64,000 nucleotides of DNA from JASSUD01 sp031963415. GTDB taxonomy: Bacteria; Pseudomonadota; Gammaproteobacteria; Burkholderiales; Burkholderiaceae. Both the position numbers and the translations under genes were made by a program. Below, one piece after another: positions 34,383 through 44,325 of this stretch; positions within the stretch are counted from its first letter, which is position 1; each line of letters begins with the position of its first letter. The notes below the pieces were generated by a model. That model saw only the letters and a list, made by a program, of their open reading frames with translations, was not told the DNA's origin and did no database searches. The DNA lies in the NCBI GenBank assembly GCA_031963415.1, contig JASSUI010000001.1, positions 1,488,001 to 1,552,000 on the forward strand, read 5' to 3'.

Positions 34383-35444
34383 TTAATTCAGGTTACGTCG
34401 CTGTTTAACGGCATCGGCAAGTTGTTGCAGCACGGCTACGCTGTCTTCCCAACCCAGGCAAGCGTCGGTAATGCTTTGTCCGTAGGTCAGTGTTTGACCT
34501 GGTTGTAGCTCTTGGCGGCCTGCTACGAGATGAGATTCCACCATCACGCCAGCGATGCGTTTATCACCACCAGCGATTTGTTTCGAGATGTCGTCGCACA
34601 CTAGGATTTGGTTTTCGTGTTTTTTTCTGCTATTTGCGTGGCTCGCGTCGATCATTAGGCGAGCGGGTAGGCCAGCTTGGGTGAGTTGAGCGCACACAGC
34701 ATCAACATCTGCAGCATGATAATTTGGCTCTTTGCCTCCACGCAAAATTAGGTGACCATCTTCATTGCCAACGGTTGTCGCAATTGCCGACGCGCCGCTT
34801 TTGGTCACGGCTAGGAAATGGTGTGGCTGGGACGCTGCTTTGACGGCGTCGATCGCAATTTTTACATTGCCATCGGTGCCGTTTTTAAATCCGATCGGGC
34901 AGGATGAACCAGAGGCGAGTTCACGATGCACTTGCGATTCGGTTGTGCGCGCGCCAATCGCTCCCCATGAAATCAGGTCGGCAACGTATTGCGGACTGAT
35001 CATATCGAGATATTCAGTACCAGCAGGTAAACCGAGCACATTAATTCGGGTAAGGAGCTCGCGTGCTAGCCGCAAGCCTTGATTGATCTGAAAGCTATTG
35101 TCTAAATTGGGATCGTTAATTAAGCCTTTCCAACCAACAGTCGTACGTGGCTTCTCAAAATACACACGCATAATAATTTCTAACTCATCGGCGAAGCGCT
35201 CACGTTGCTCAGCGAGTTTGCGAGCATATTCAAGCGCGGCTTGCGTGTCATGAATCGAGCACGGACCGATAACGACGATCAACCGATCTTCTAGTCCGTG
35301 CAGAATGCGATGTAAGGTTTGACGAGTGCGATAAATGAGATCAGCGATTTGCTCAGTGCATGGAAATTCACGAATTAACGTCGCAGGTGGCGTCAATTCT
35401 TTTAATTCGCTAATACGTACGTCGTCGGTATTGGGTTGGGGCAT
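34383..35444 (-). CDS. aroG: 3-deoxy-7-phosphoheptulonate synthase, upstream tandem copy
   Basis: The upstream member of the AroG pair, 353 residues, with the same catalytic motifs (VVIGPCSIHD, GARTTESQVHRELASG, DASHANSRKKHENQ). It ends RRNLN, close to the usual length. It is separated from the second copy by 9 bases, and both promoters-proximal leaders read GAGGA plus a few bases before the ATG (...TTAAGAGGACGCAATG here, AAGAGGACACGATG in the other), so the duplication included the ribosome-binding region. Both probably come from one transcript. Confidence 0.94.
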   Translation of the reverse strand: MPQPNTDDVRISELKELTPPATLIREFPCTEQIADLIYRTRQTLHRILHGLEDRLIVVIGPCSIHDTQAALEYARKLAEQRERFADELEIIMRVYFEKPRTTVGWKGLINDPNLDNSFQINQGLRLARELLTRINVLGLPAGTEYLDMISPQYVADLISWGAIGARTTESQVHRELASGSSCPIGFKNGTDGNVKIAIDAVKAASQPHHFLAVTKSGASAIATTVGNEDGHLILRGGKEPNYHAADVDAVCAQLTQAGLPARLMIDASHANSRKKHENQILVCDDISKQIAGGDKRIAGVMVESHLVAGRQELQPGQTLTYGQSITDACLGWEDSVAVLQQLADAVKQRRNLN

Positions 35445-35595
35445 TGCGTCCTCTTAAAAATGCTTCACAAGAGCAGTGTCCGGTAAATTGTGTGGCTTAA
35501 TTGTTAATTGTTGGGTGGCGACACCAGGCTTCGCTGCAAACGCTCGTTGCATAAGCCTCAACGGCATGTTTTTTTAAATAGACTTTGAGCAGGCC

Positions 35596-37083
35596 CTAAA
35601 CTGTACCACCGACTGTCATCTGATCAATCAGTAGCGTAGGTTGGCCCACACCAACCGGCACGCTCTGTCCCTCTTTGCCACACACGCCTATGCCGGTATC
35701 AAGTTGCATATCATTGCCTATCATGCTGACGTATTGCAATGATTCTGGGCCGCTGCCGATGATCGTTGCGCCTTTGACTGGGTAAGTAATTTTGCCATTC
35801 TCGATCATATAAGCTTCTGATGCTGAGAACACAAATTTGCCATTCGTAATATCAACCTGGCCGCCGCTAAAGTTCACCGCGTAGAGGCCGTGCTTTACCG
35901 ATGCGATAATTTCTTGCGGTGCTTGTGTGCCGTTCAGCATATAAGTATTGGTCATACGGGGCATCGGCAATGTATTGTATGCTTCGCGGCGTGCATTGCC
36001 GGTAATCGGCATGTTCATCAGGCGCGCATTGAGTGTGTCTTGCATATAGCCTTGCAAGATTCCGTCTTCTATTAACACCGTACACTGAGTGGGGTTGCCT
36101 TCATCATCGATATTCAGCGAACCGCGGCGGTTGGGTAGTGTACCGTCATCGACTACCGTTACTCCTTTGGCTGCGACTCGCTCGCCAATGCGCCCAGCAA
36201 ATGCGGAGGAGCCTTTGCGGTTAAAGTCGCCCTCCAAGCCATGTCCAATTGCCTCGTGTAGTAACACGCCTGGCCAACCAGGGCCAAGTACCACAGGCAT
36301 TGTCCCTGCGGGAGCGGGGCGTGCTTCGAGATTGATTAATGCTTCATGCACAGCGCGATCAACGTAGTAGGCGAGTTGCTCGTCACTAAAGTAGCTGTAA
36401 TCAAAACGTCCGCCACCGCCACTGCTACCCATTTCGCGTCGTCCATCTTGCTCTGCTACTACGCTCACCGAGACGCGCACTAATGGCCGCACATCGGCAG
36501 CAAGTTTGCCATCGCTGCGGGCAATCAGCACTACATCATATTCGCCAGCTAAACTCGCCATCACTTGAATAATGCGTGGGTCTTTGCTGCGTGCCATTTT
36601 CTCAATGCGCTCTAATAGAGCAACTTTGGCACTGGCATCAAGCGAGGCTAATGGGTCGTGTTCGCTATACAGCGTGCGGCCAGCCAGTGGGACACCTTGA
36701 TTCGCTAAGCGCACATGAGTTTGACCTCCGCCTTGCCGGCCAATGGCACGGGCAGCTTGCGCTGCTTGTTGCAGCGCTATCGGTGAGAGGTCATCAGAAT
36801 AAGCAAACGCTGTCCGTTCGCCAGAGACCGCGCGTACACCTACCCCTTGGTCGATGTTGAAACTGCCGCTTTTGACGATGCCTTCTTCTAGACTCCATGC
36901 TTCGCTGCGCGTGGTTTGAAAATAGATGTCCGCGTAATCCACGTGATGCGTAAAAACTTCGGCAAGAGTACGTTGAATAGCAATTTCATCAAGGTTGTAA
37001 GGCGCAAGCAGCAGGTTTTGCGCTTGTGTGAGCGAAGAAAGAGAAAGGTCGAGGGTAGTAGCGCTTTTCATGTCGCGGTTCAT
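35596..37083 (-). CDS. tldD: TldD metalloprotease
   Basis: TldD is a zinc protease that with TldE (PmbA) trims small peptides such as microcin B17 and the CcdA antitoxin. The 495-residue product has the metal motif HEAIGHGLEGDF, preceded by VVLGPGWPGVLLHEA, and the C-terminal region MIENGKITYPVKGATIIGSG typical of the family. No tldE/pmbA partner is in the window. It lies downstream of yhdP and the nitrilase gene, as in many proteobacteria. The ATG at 37083 lacks a clear ribosome-binding site; an in-frame ATG 12 bases later is an alternative. Confidence 0.94.
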   Translation of the reverse strand: MNRDMKSATTLDLSLSSLTQAQNLLLAPYNLDEIAIQRTLAEVFTHHVDYADIYFQTTRSEAWSLEEGIVKSGSFNIDQGVGVRAVSGERTAFAYSDDLSPIALQQAAQAARAIGRQGGGQTHVRLANQGVPLAGRTLYSEHDPLASLDASAKVALLERIEKMARSKDPRIIQVMASLAGEYDVVLIARSDGKLAADVRPLVRVSVSVVAEQDGRREMGSSGGGGRFDYSYFSDEQLAYYVDRAVHEALINLEARPAPAGTMPVVLGPGWPGVLLHEAIGHGLEGDFNRKGSSAFAGRIGERVAAKGVTVVDDGTLPNRRGSLNIDDEGNPTQCTVLIEDGILQGYMQDTLNARLMNMPITGNARREAYNTLPMPRMTNTYMLNGTQAPQEIIASVKHGLYAVNFSGGQVDITNGKFVFSASEAYMIENGKITYPVKGATIIGSGPESLQYVSMIGNDMQLDTGIGVCGKEGQSVPVGVGQPTLLIDQMTVGGTV

Positions 37084-37231
37084 GGGTTGGTCAATTAATA
37101 AATTGCAGGGCTTAGGCGGTTAGCAAGCGCCGAATAAATCCGCAGCAAGGAATGCATCGACTCGCCTATTATTAGTAGGTGCTGTGAAGCTGCAGTTCGT
37201 TATCCTGTCGTTTTTGATTTATTCCGCTTTT

Positions 37232-38062
37232 CTAGTTATCAGGATACACGACGTTCTGCCATCGTTGCATGGGTAGGCTTTGTCTCACTGTTTTAATTCG
37301 GTTTAATTCTAAGTCGCCTATTACTATGCCAGGCCCTTCTTTGTGTATCGCTAAGATTTTGCCCCATGGGTCAACTAGCATGCTGTGGCCCCACGTACGG
37401 CGGCCGTTTTGATGTCTGCCGCCTTGTGCAGCTGCCAGCATATAGCACTGATTCTCAACAGCGCGCGTGCGTAATAAAAGCTCCCAATGGGCGCGGCCGG
37501 TTGTATAGGTAAAAGCTGATGGCGCAACCATTAATGTGCAATCACCGAGCGCACGATACAGTTCTGGAAAGCGGAGGTCATAACAGATCGAAAGCCCTAC
37601 ACGCCCAAAAGGAGCATCAAATGCGCACACCTTATTACCGGCGCAGATAGTGCGCGCTTCATCGAACTTCTGTTGATGACCAATAAAATGAAATAAATGG
37701 ATTTTGTCGTAGCGCGCGACCGCTTCACCATTGGGTGCGAAAACAAAAGTGGTATTCAACACTCGTTTTGGATCTGTCGAGCAGATGGGGACTGTTCCGC
37801 CAATTAGCCAGATACCGTGCCGGCTTGCTTGGTCTGCTAAAAAATGTTGGATGGGGCCACTGCCTGCGGCTTCTTGAATGGCTAATTTATCGGTTTCGTG
37901 CTGCCCCATTAAACAGAAATATTCAGGCAGCACGACTAGCTGCGCGCCTTGCGCGACGGCTTCGTTAATTAGATGACTTGTCTGCGCAAGGTTTTGCTCA
38001 AGTACAGTAGTGCTAACCATCTGTAATGCGGCAACACGAAATTTTGTAGTGTTTTCATTCAT
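37232..38062 (-). CDS. Carbon-nitrogen hydrolase (nitrilase superfamily, Nit1-like)
   Basis: A 276-residue nitrilase-fold amidase with the catalytic Glu in LVVLPEYF, Lys in YDKIHLFHF and Cys in GLSICYDLRFPEL. Its closest known function is deaminated glutathione amidase (Nit1/YbeM), a metabolite-repair role, judged by the motif set and the yhdP-nit-tldD neighbourhood; substrate is inferred. Its ATG overlaps the yhdP stop by 4 bases (ATGA), indicating translational coupling. Confidence 0.9.
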   Translation of the reverse strand: MNENTTKFRVAALQMVSTTVLEQNLAQTSHLINEAVAQGAQLVVLPEYFCLMGQHETDKLAIQEAAGSGPIQHFLADQASRHGIWLIGGTVPICSTDPKRVLNTTFVFAPNGEAVARYDKIHLFHFIGHQQKFDEARTICAGNKVCAFDAPFGRVGLSICYDLRFPELYRALGDCTLMVAPSAFTYTTGRAHWELLLRTRAVENQCYMLAAAQGGRHQNGRRTWGHSMLVDPWGKILAIHKEGPGIVIGDLELNRIKTVRQSLPMQRWQNVVYPDN

Positions 38063-41000
38063 GGCTTAGCGATGGTCTTACTACCGTTAATGCGTTCAAT
38101 ACGCGGATTATTCCACGAACCCGAAACGCTATATTGCGTAGCTAGCGTGCGAGAAACAGATGCCGACAGGACTTGTTGGGCCACGTAGCTGCCTATGCCT
38201 AGCATCGGATTAACAATAGTGGCAGCCAGCACAGCCGACCCAGCGCTGACGGCAGGCTTAACGTCAACTTGCAAATTTTGTTGCTCTTGAGCTAGGTCAG
38301 CCGTGCCTCTTACCTTGATCTTAGCCATTGACGAGGCAATCTTGAAGTCTTCTGTACGTACGATTCCTTTATCAATCTCGGCCGACGCAGTCATTCGCTC
38401 GAAAGTTAAGCCGGCGTTGGTTAGCTCACGAAAATCTAACGTTAAAAAATGCGCCAAGCTTTGCAATGAAAAGACGCCAATTAATTTACCTAACCCTGGC
38501 TCTACCTGAACGATCTGCCCGCGTTGTAAATCGAGGGAGAGGAAACCGGTGAGCGTGTTGTAATCAATGGGTGTCAGATTACCCCGCCAATGAACGTTAC
38601 CAGCGAGGGTACCGCTGCCGTCACGTAAAGCGTGCGGCAGACCGAAATGGTTAAGCAATGTACCTGCGTTACGTAAAGCAAGTTTAAAGTCAAAAGAGGC
38701 ATGCGGCGTCGCAGGAGCGGCTCCTGTTGGCATAGCGTGCTGTACTGTCTGCCATCTACCCTGTGCCGTTAGCTGTGCTGTTGGCAGCGTAAGCTGTAGC
38801 TTATCTAGCTGCCAATTAGTGAGGTTTGGCGTCGCTGCCGCTGTATTACGCAGCATCATTTCCAAAGCACCTAAATTTTGTCCATGAATGGATAAATCAT
38901 CGATTTTCAAATTAAGCGAGGGGATATTATTCGTGTCTTCTCCAAGTTGCTGGCTTTTTACACTCGCGTTTATCGGCTTTGGGATAGTTAGCTTTGTCAA
39001 ATGTGCGTTGAGTGTGCTAGCGCTGATTGAATGGTTTGGGGCCACGGCAGCGTGCCAAAAAACGCCACCCGTAATATTGGGGGCGGCGAACCTGGCGCGC
39101 CATCCGGCACGATGATGCCACGCCTTCAAGTAGAGATTAGGCCAATGGCGGTTAGCGAGAGTTAGCAAATTAAAGTGCAGCGCGAAGCTAGTCGGTAGAT
39201 ACGCTGCGCTTAATGTTGAAAATGAGGTTGAAAGTGAGGTCGAAAGTGAGGTGAAAGACGAAGCGCTTTGCTGTTTTGAAGGTTGCGCTACGGTTGGAGG
39301 CGTCATTAACGCTTTAGCAAAAACCTGCCACGCATCGAGATCAAATTGTTTGAAATGAGCGCTTGCCACCACCCCATGCGCGGGCAACACAGCTGACCGA
39401 TTAAAGCTTACTGCACCACTTACGACAGTGGGTTGAGGCCAGCCGCGTTGCAGATAAACTGCTCTGAGCGGACCGAGTCGGAATTCAAGCTCAGAAGAAT
39501 CGGCAGAATTCAAAGGCCGTAGCGCAAAACGAAGTGGCATCGGTTGTTGCGCTGTTTTAGCAAGTGGTGCTGGTAGATCAATCGCAACCGTTCGTAAATT
39601 GGCTTGAGCATTAATTGTCGGTGGGCTGTCTTTAGGCGCTTGCACGCTAATTTTGTAAGGCAGGTTGCCGTTAAAGCGCTGCGCAAGCTTAGTTAATGGG
39701 CTTGGCTGATAGTGCTGTGTTAAATGGCCCTGCAAAGCACGAGTCGATAAATTTCCATTTGCCTTTAATGTTACCTCGCCATCCGATTTGATCGCGCCGG
39801 CGATCTCTACTTTTCCCCCGAGCAATTGGGCAGATATTTGCTCCAACGCGAGGCTTTGCTCAGTGAATTTAAGCTGACCTTTGAGTGCATTCAATGGGGG
39901 TAGCGTGTCAAAAGAGAGTGAGTTATTCAAAAACGTTACGTTACCTGTAGCGCCAATGCGTGAGCTGCTCTTGCAAGGTATTCGCAGCTGCAAAGTGAGT
40001 TTCGCGTTTTCTTTCGCTTGCAATTTATCTATGGGTAGCTCGACCCATTGGGGTATGGGCGTTTGACGTAGATAAGACAATAGATCATTAAGTGGGCCGC
40101 TGGCTTGGCCTTCAAGGATCAAATTTTCCGAGTTTGCTAAATCATCAATTTGCCCATGAATACCTGAAAGGGTTACACCTCGATAGCGCGCCTGCTTGAC
40201 GTCAAATTTCAACTTGTTTTGATTGATTTCAAAAACACCATGAATTCCATCAAAAGTCGGCCATTTTGTCTGTATGCCCGAGGCGGTGCGCACTGGCTGC
40301 TCGGGCGAGGGGTTGAAACTGCCATGGCTAAACGGAGCGTAGATGCGCCAGATGCCTGCTGACTTTGGGTGAGAAAAAGGAAAATCTTTCAATGGTCCTT
40401 TAATTTGAATGGTTGCGTCATGCGCAGTTCCGCTAAGAAGGGAATGGCCGAGATAGGTGCGTAAGGTGTTGGAGAGCGTAGTAGGCAGATAGCGCGGTAC
40501 ACGTTGGATAGCAGCACGGCTAAATCGGGTTTGTAGATCCAATTCCCCTAGTTGTGAGCCAGTCTGACGATAGGTGGCTTGCAGTGTGCCAGCGGCATCT
40601 TTGTTGGCAAACTCGAGTGAGCTAACGTGAGCGTTAACTGTGCTTAGGGAGCTACTTTTTTTAATTGTCCAATTCGCTTCACCGCGCAGCGTATCAAAAG
40701 TTATTTTAGGTTCGTCAAGCCAAGCGGGAAGCGTGATCGACGCTTTTTGTGTGTTGAGTTTCAGTAACCCATGCCGCTCACTCGCACTAATTGAGCCAGA
40801 GAGATGGGTGAAACCGGGCAATCTAATGCTGCGTTGAGGGGTAACAGCCAGCGCTGCTAGAGAAGCATTTTCAAAATCTGCTTTTAACCGATAGTGAGCG
40901 AATGACAGAGGCGGTTGAGAAACAGGTTGAGTAGCGTGTTCAGCAGGGGTAGGGGCGGGAGGGGTGAGCTCCCCTTCAAGCGCATAGTTACGGAGTAATC

Positions 41001-42285
41001 CCTGAGGTTTAAATTGATCTAAGCTGGAGACAATTGAAGAGGGGAGCGGCAAAGTATGGGCCAGTTTGGCAAAAAGCCCGATATCAAGAAAATCGCCATC
41101 GATGCTAAAGTGCTCTTTGATGGGACGACCATGTTTAACGGTTGCTGCCCGATGACGGACGTGGAAGCGCTGCGCTGTAAAAACTTGTGGATCTAGGCTG
41201 GGTGTATTCGTATTAAGCGAGTTACCCACCTGCATCGACAAATTACGTATATGCAGCGAAAGCTCGTTCTCAATAAGCTGAGCATGATAGATAAGCGAGA
41301 GTTTAGGCAGATTCAATAGTGGTAGCTGCGGCGCGGCACGCAATTTGAGCTCGCGTGCTGTCAAACCGCCATTTAATCCTTGAATTTTGCCGTGGCTAAA
41401 CTTAAGCCATGTGCGCGCTTCGATTTGACCGTTGTCAGCCGCAAAGGGTAGCTTTAAAAAGCGATTGAAGGTGGGCAGATCAATTGGGCCAGTGCTCAGA
41501 TAAACGGTACCTTTCCAATCGCCTATATTGTCGATTCGACTGAGTCGTCCATGTCGAAAACGTCCTCGCACATCTAATGGACCAGCCAACGGGCCGCCTT
41601 CAATCTCTGCTTGCAAGCCGAAACGATGCTGTTGGCGATAATTCAACAAGATAAAGCGTAGCTGCCTCACCGTAACAGGTGGAGTCTTCTGCATAGCATC
41701 GTGCCAATACACGGTACCGTTACGTAACACGATAGCCTCTTGCTCTAACAGCCAATTTACGAAGGGATTCTGCTTCTGATTGTCTGAATGAGAAGTGATG
41801 CCGGCCACTGCAAGCGTGCCATCAGGAGCACGGTGTACTTGAAGCAGCGGCGATTCGATCGTTAAATTCGACAAGATCGGACGCAATAGCAGCAGCGATC
41901 GCCAAGACAGTGTGACGACGGCTCGTGGCACAACCAGCGCAGGTTGGCCCTGTTTATCCAAAATACTGAGCTGCGTGACGGTCAGGCTTGTTTCTAACCC
42001 GTGCCAACTACCTTGCAGGTTACCAATCGTGACAGGGGTGCTAAGAGTGCTGCTGGCGATTTTTTCTATGCGTGCTCGCCACGTATCAAGATGAGGTAGA
42101 ACGGCATAACGTAGCGCAAGTACACTCGCTGCTACGCAAAAATACAGTACTAATATAAGCGTGAGAGTAAAGCCCAGCACTCGCTTAAGCTTATGCGGGT
42201 TGAAATGAGATGCCTCACTGAGCTTTTCTGGGTTACGCCCATTAGCGGCAGCGAGTAGCTTGGAGAAAGGCTTGCGGTTACGCAT
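38059..42285 (-). CDS. yhdP: YhdP family AsmA-like envelope protein
   Basis: A 1408-residue member of the YhdP/TamB/AsmA-like group. It has one N-terminal membrane helix (GFTLTLILVLYFCVAASVLAL), a very long periplasmic beta-repeat body (DUF3971 and AsmA-like C-terminal region), and the conserved end GKLIGVFSLQSLAHFLTLDF and MLGIGSYVAQQVLSAS. YhdP forms a hydrophobic bridge moving phospholipids towards the outer membrane. A Ser/Thr/Leu repeat (about residue 1007-1030) looks like slippage in a linker. First gene of a yhdP-nit-tldD unit. Confidence 0.93.
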   Translation of the reverse strand: MRNRKPFSKLLAAANGRNPEKLSEASHFNPHKLKRVLGFTLTLILVLYFCVAASVLALRYAVLPHLDTWRARIEKIASSTLSTPVTIGNLQGSWHGLETSLTVTQLSILDKQGQPALVVPRAVVTLSWRSLLLLRPILSNLTIESPLLQVHRAPDGTLAVAGITSHSDNQKQNPFVNWLLEQEAIVLRNGTVYWHDAMQKTPPVTVRQLRFILLNYRQQHRFGLQAEIEGGPLAGPLDVRGRFRHGRLSRIDNIGDWKGTVYLSTGPIDLPTFNRFLKLPFAADNGQIEARTWLKFSHGKIQGLNGGLTARELKLRAAPQLPLLNLPKLSLIYHAQLIENELSLHIRNLSMQVGNSLNTNTPSLDPQVFTAQRFHVRHRAATVKHGRPIKEHFSIDGDFLDIGLFAKLAHTLPLPSSIVSSLDQFKPQGLLRNYALEGELTPPAPTPAEHATQPVSQPPLSFAHYRLKADFENASLAALAVTPQRSIRLPGFTHLSGSISASERHGLLKLNTQKASITLPAWLDEPKITFDTLRGEANWTIKKSSSLSTVNAHVSSLEFANKDAAGTLQATYRQTGSQLGELDLQTRFSRAAIQRVPRYLPTTLSNTLRTYLGHSLLSGTAHDATIQIKGPLKDFPFSHPKSAGIWRIYAPFSHGSFNPSPEQPVRTASGIQTKWPTFDGIHGVFEINQNKLKFDVKQARYRGVTLSGIHGQIDDLANSENLILEGQASGPLNDLLSYLRQTPIPQWVELPIDKLQAKENAKLTLQLRIPCKSSSRIGATGNVTFLNNSLSFDTLPPLNALKGQLKFTEQSLALEQISAQLLGGKVEIAGAIKSDGEVTLKANGNLSTRALQGHLTQHYQPSPLTKLAQRFNGNLPYKISVQAPKDSPPTINAQANLRTVAIDLPAPLAKTAQQPMPLRFALRPLNSADSSELEFRLGPLRAVYLQRGWPQPTVVSGAVSFNRSAVLPAHGVVASAHFKQFDLDAWQVFAKALMTPPTVAQPSKQQSASSFTSLSTSLSTSFSTLSAAYLPTSFALHFNLLTLANRHWPNLYLKAWHHRAGWRARFAAPNITGGVFWHAAVAPNHSISASTLNAHLTKLTIPKPINASVKSQQLGEDTNNIPSLNLKIDDLSIHGQNLGALEMMLRNTAAATPNLTNWQLDKLQLTLPTAQLTAQGRWQTVQHAMPTGAAPATPHASFDFKLALRNAGTLLNHFGLPHALRDGSGTLAGNVHWRGNLTPIDYNTLTGFLSLDLQRGQIVQVEPGLGKLIGVFSLQSLAHFLTLDFRELTNAGLTFERMTASAEIDKGIVRTEDFKIASSMAKIKVRGTADLAQEQQNLQVDVKPAVSAGSAVLAATIVNPMLGIGSYVAQQVLSASVSRTLATQYSVSGSWNNPRIERINGSKTIAKP

Positions 42286-42385
42286 GCAGGCCGGATTTAG
42301 GTTGATGAGCGTGGAAAACAGGTTGTGAATGTAACACAGCGTGTATTTTTCCGCTGATTAGACAATACATTGGTACCTAAAATAA

Positions 42386-42553
42386 TCATTCAAATTTCAC
42401 CGTTTTTACCATGCTGCCTTTGAACTCAGGAATACCTTCATCATTCACAAAGCCGGTATCTGCAAAGAGGCGTGTAATTTGCCGGCTGAGCCTATTTGCC
42501 TCCTCCTCGCGCATAAGAGCTTCACGTAGAATATTCCGAGCTTCTGCTTCCAT
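42386..42553 (-). pseudogene. FitA/VapB-type antitoxin remnant
   Basis: On the minus strand, ATG at 42553 opens a 55-residue frame beginning MEAEARNILREALMREEE, which matches the C-terminal half of FitA-like ribbon-helix-helix antitoxins (usually GRSMEAEARxILRxAL). The N-terminal DNA-binding strand and first helix are missing: the frame upstream runs into the end of recN. No PIN-domain toxin gene follows before yhdP. I read it as a truncated leftover of a toxin-antitoxin pair; it is still possibly translated from the internal Met. Too short for routine gene calls. Confidence 0.65.
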
Positions 42554-42570
42554 ATTCTCTTTATCCGCAA

Positions 42571-44238
42571 TTAGCTTGTAAGTAATTCTTTCGCATGTTG
42601 CCGAGTAGTAGCCGTAATCTGTGCGCCTCCTAGCATCCTGGCGATTTCTTCGATGCGTTGTTCAGAATTGAGCGGGGTGACAACGCTGATTGGCTGACCA
42701 GTGGAGCTGGTTTGTTTGGTGATACCTAAATGCTGCATGCCGCGTGCGGCAACTTGAGGCAAGTGAGTAACGCATAAAACTTGTCGATGCTCACCTAATT
42801 GGCGAAGTAAGCGGCCAACAGCTTCGGCTGCAGCGCCACCGATGCCGCTATCGACTTCATCAAAGATCAGAGTTGGCGTGAGACTGGCAGCGCTTGCCAC
42901 TACTGCCAACGCTAAGCCGATGCGTGCAAGTTCACCGCCTGACGCAATTTTTGTCAAAGGCCTTACTGGCACGCCGGGGTGGCCGGCAACCTGAAATTCG
43001 ATTTGTTCAAGCCCATGTGCCCCGCCTTCAGGGAGCGCAATCAGCGTAACTTCAAAAGAACCGCCCGCCATCGCTAAGCTTTGCATCTGCTTAGTAACGG
43101 CCTTGCTTAGTTCCTGCGTGGCTTTTTTGCGCTGTTGCGATAAACGCTGGGCGAGGGTCTGATAATTCTGCTGAGCCTCAGCTGCGGCTTTTTGTAGTGT
43201 TGGCACGTCAAGCGTGGCATCCAATTTGTCCAACTGCGCTTGGCAGTTGTTAGCTTCGGCATATAGTGTTTCAGGCGCTAAGCGGAATTTGCGCGCAATC
43301 GCATGAAAGTCGGCCAGTCGTGCTTCAATTTGCGTCAGTCGAGTGGGGTCAAGTTCGAGCTTTTGCACGTAATGATTTAGCGAATGGGTTGCTTCTTGTA
43401 GCTGGATTTGCGCAGCTTCTAACTCGCTTAATGTGTCAGTTAAGCCGCTATCGATAGCGGCGGATTTTCGTACTGATGACAGCACCGCATTCAGTTTCGT
43501 CAACAGTGCATCATCCTCTTCTGACAGAGCGCGTAGCGCTTGTTGCGTGCTGTCAATCAGATCGGCTGCGTGTGCCGCGCGTTGGTGTTCAGCGCCGAGC
43601 TCTTCCCATTCTCCGGGTTGAGCGGCGAGTGTTTCAAGCTCATTGAGTTTCCAGGCGAGTTGTTCTCGTTCTAATTGAAGGTTGTGTTCTTGATCTTGGG
43701 CCGTGCGCAGCGCTGTGCTTGCTGCACGCCAGCTATTCCAGGCCTGTTTGACCTCCTCCGCAAGTGGCGCTGCGCCTGCATAAAGATCAAATAAAGTACG
43801 TTGGGCATCAGCGCGCATCAGCTGTTGATGGGCATGTTGACCGTGGATATCAACCAATTGCTCACCTATCTCGCGCAACTGACCTAGTGTGCTCAATGAG
43901 CCATTAATGAAAGCACGGGAGCGACCCTGACCATCTATCGTGCGGCGCAGAATCAAGGTTTGACTCTCGCCCGCGTCGTCTGTTGCGAGCAGCGCTTGTT
44001 CGGAGAGCCAAGCGCGCATTGCTTTAGGCACGGTAAAAGAGGCGCTAATTTCAGCGCGAGTTTGTCCATGCCGCACCATACTAGCGTCAGCACGAGCGCC
44101 AAGTACGAGTGCGAGTGCATCGAGCAAAATAGATTTACCCGCACCCGTTTCGCCAGAAAACACGGTAAAGCCGGATTCGAATTCAAGGTCGAGTTCGGCA
44201 ACGATCACGAAGTCACGGATTGATAAGTGATTGAGCAT
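42571..44238 (-). CDS. recN: DNA repair protein RecN
   Basis: RecN is an SMC-like ATPase that acts at double-strand breaks. The 555-residue product has Walker A VFSGETGAGKSILLDALAL near the start, a coiled-coil middle, and the C-terminal ABC signature region LTKIASGGELARIGLALAV and Walker B LIFDEVDSGIGGAAAEAVG, followed by RQVLCVTHLPQVAA. Length is normal. The stop lies 17 bases from the antitoxin remnant, the gene order recN-nadK-hrcA being that of other Burkholderiales. Confidence 0.95.
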   Translation of the reverse strand: MLNHLSIRDFVIVAELDLEFESGFTVFSGETGAGKSILLDALALVLGARADASMVRHGQTRAEISASFTVPKAMRAWLSEQALLATDDAGESQTLILRRTIDGQGRSRAFINGSLSTLGQLREIGEQLVDIHGQHAHQQLMRADAQRTLFDLYAGAAPLAEEVKQAWNSWRAASTALRTAQDQEHNLQLEREQLAWKLNELETLAAQPGEWEELGAEHQRAAHAADLIDSTQQALRALSEEDDALLTKLNAVLSSVRKSAAIDSGLTDTLSELEAAQIQLQEATHSLNHYVQKLELDPTRLTQIEARLADFHAIARKFRLAPETLYAEANNCQAQLDKLDATLDVPTLQKAAAEAQQNYQTLAQRLSQQRKKATQELSKAVTKQMQSLAMAGGSFEVTLIALPEGGAHGLEQIEFQVAGHPGVPVRPLTKIASGGELARIGLALAVVASAASLTPTLIFDEVDSGIGGAAAEAVGRLLRQLGEHRQVLCVTHLPQVAARGMQHLGITKQTSSTGQPISVVTPLNSEQRIEEIARMLGGAQITATTRQHAKELLTS

Positions 44239-44325
44239 GCTAAGTGTAGCGTTTAGAGGCGGTCAGTTTACAAATTCCCGAAAGGCTATCAGATTGAAGA
44301 GGGTGTGTGACTAGGAATCGTTTCC

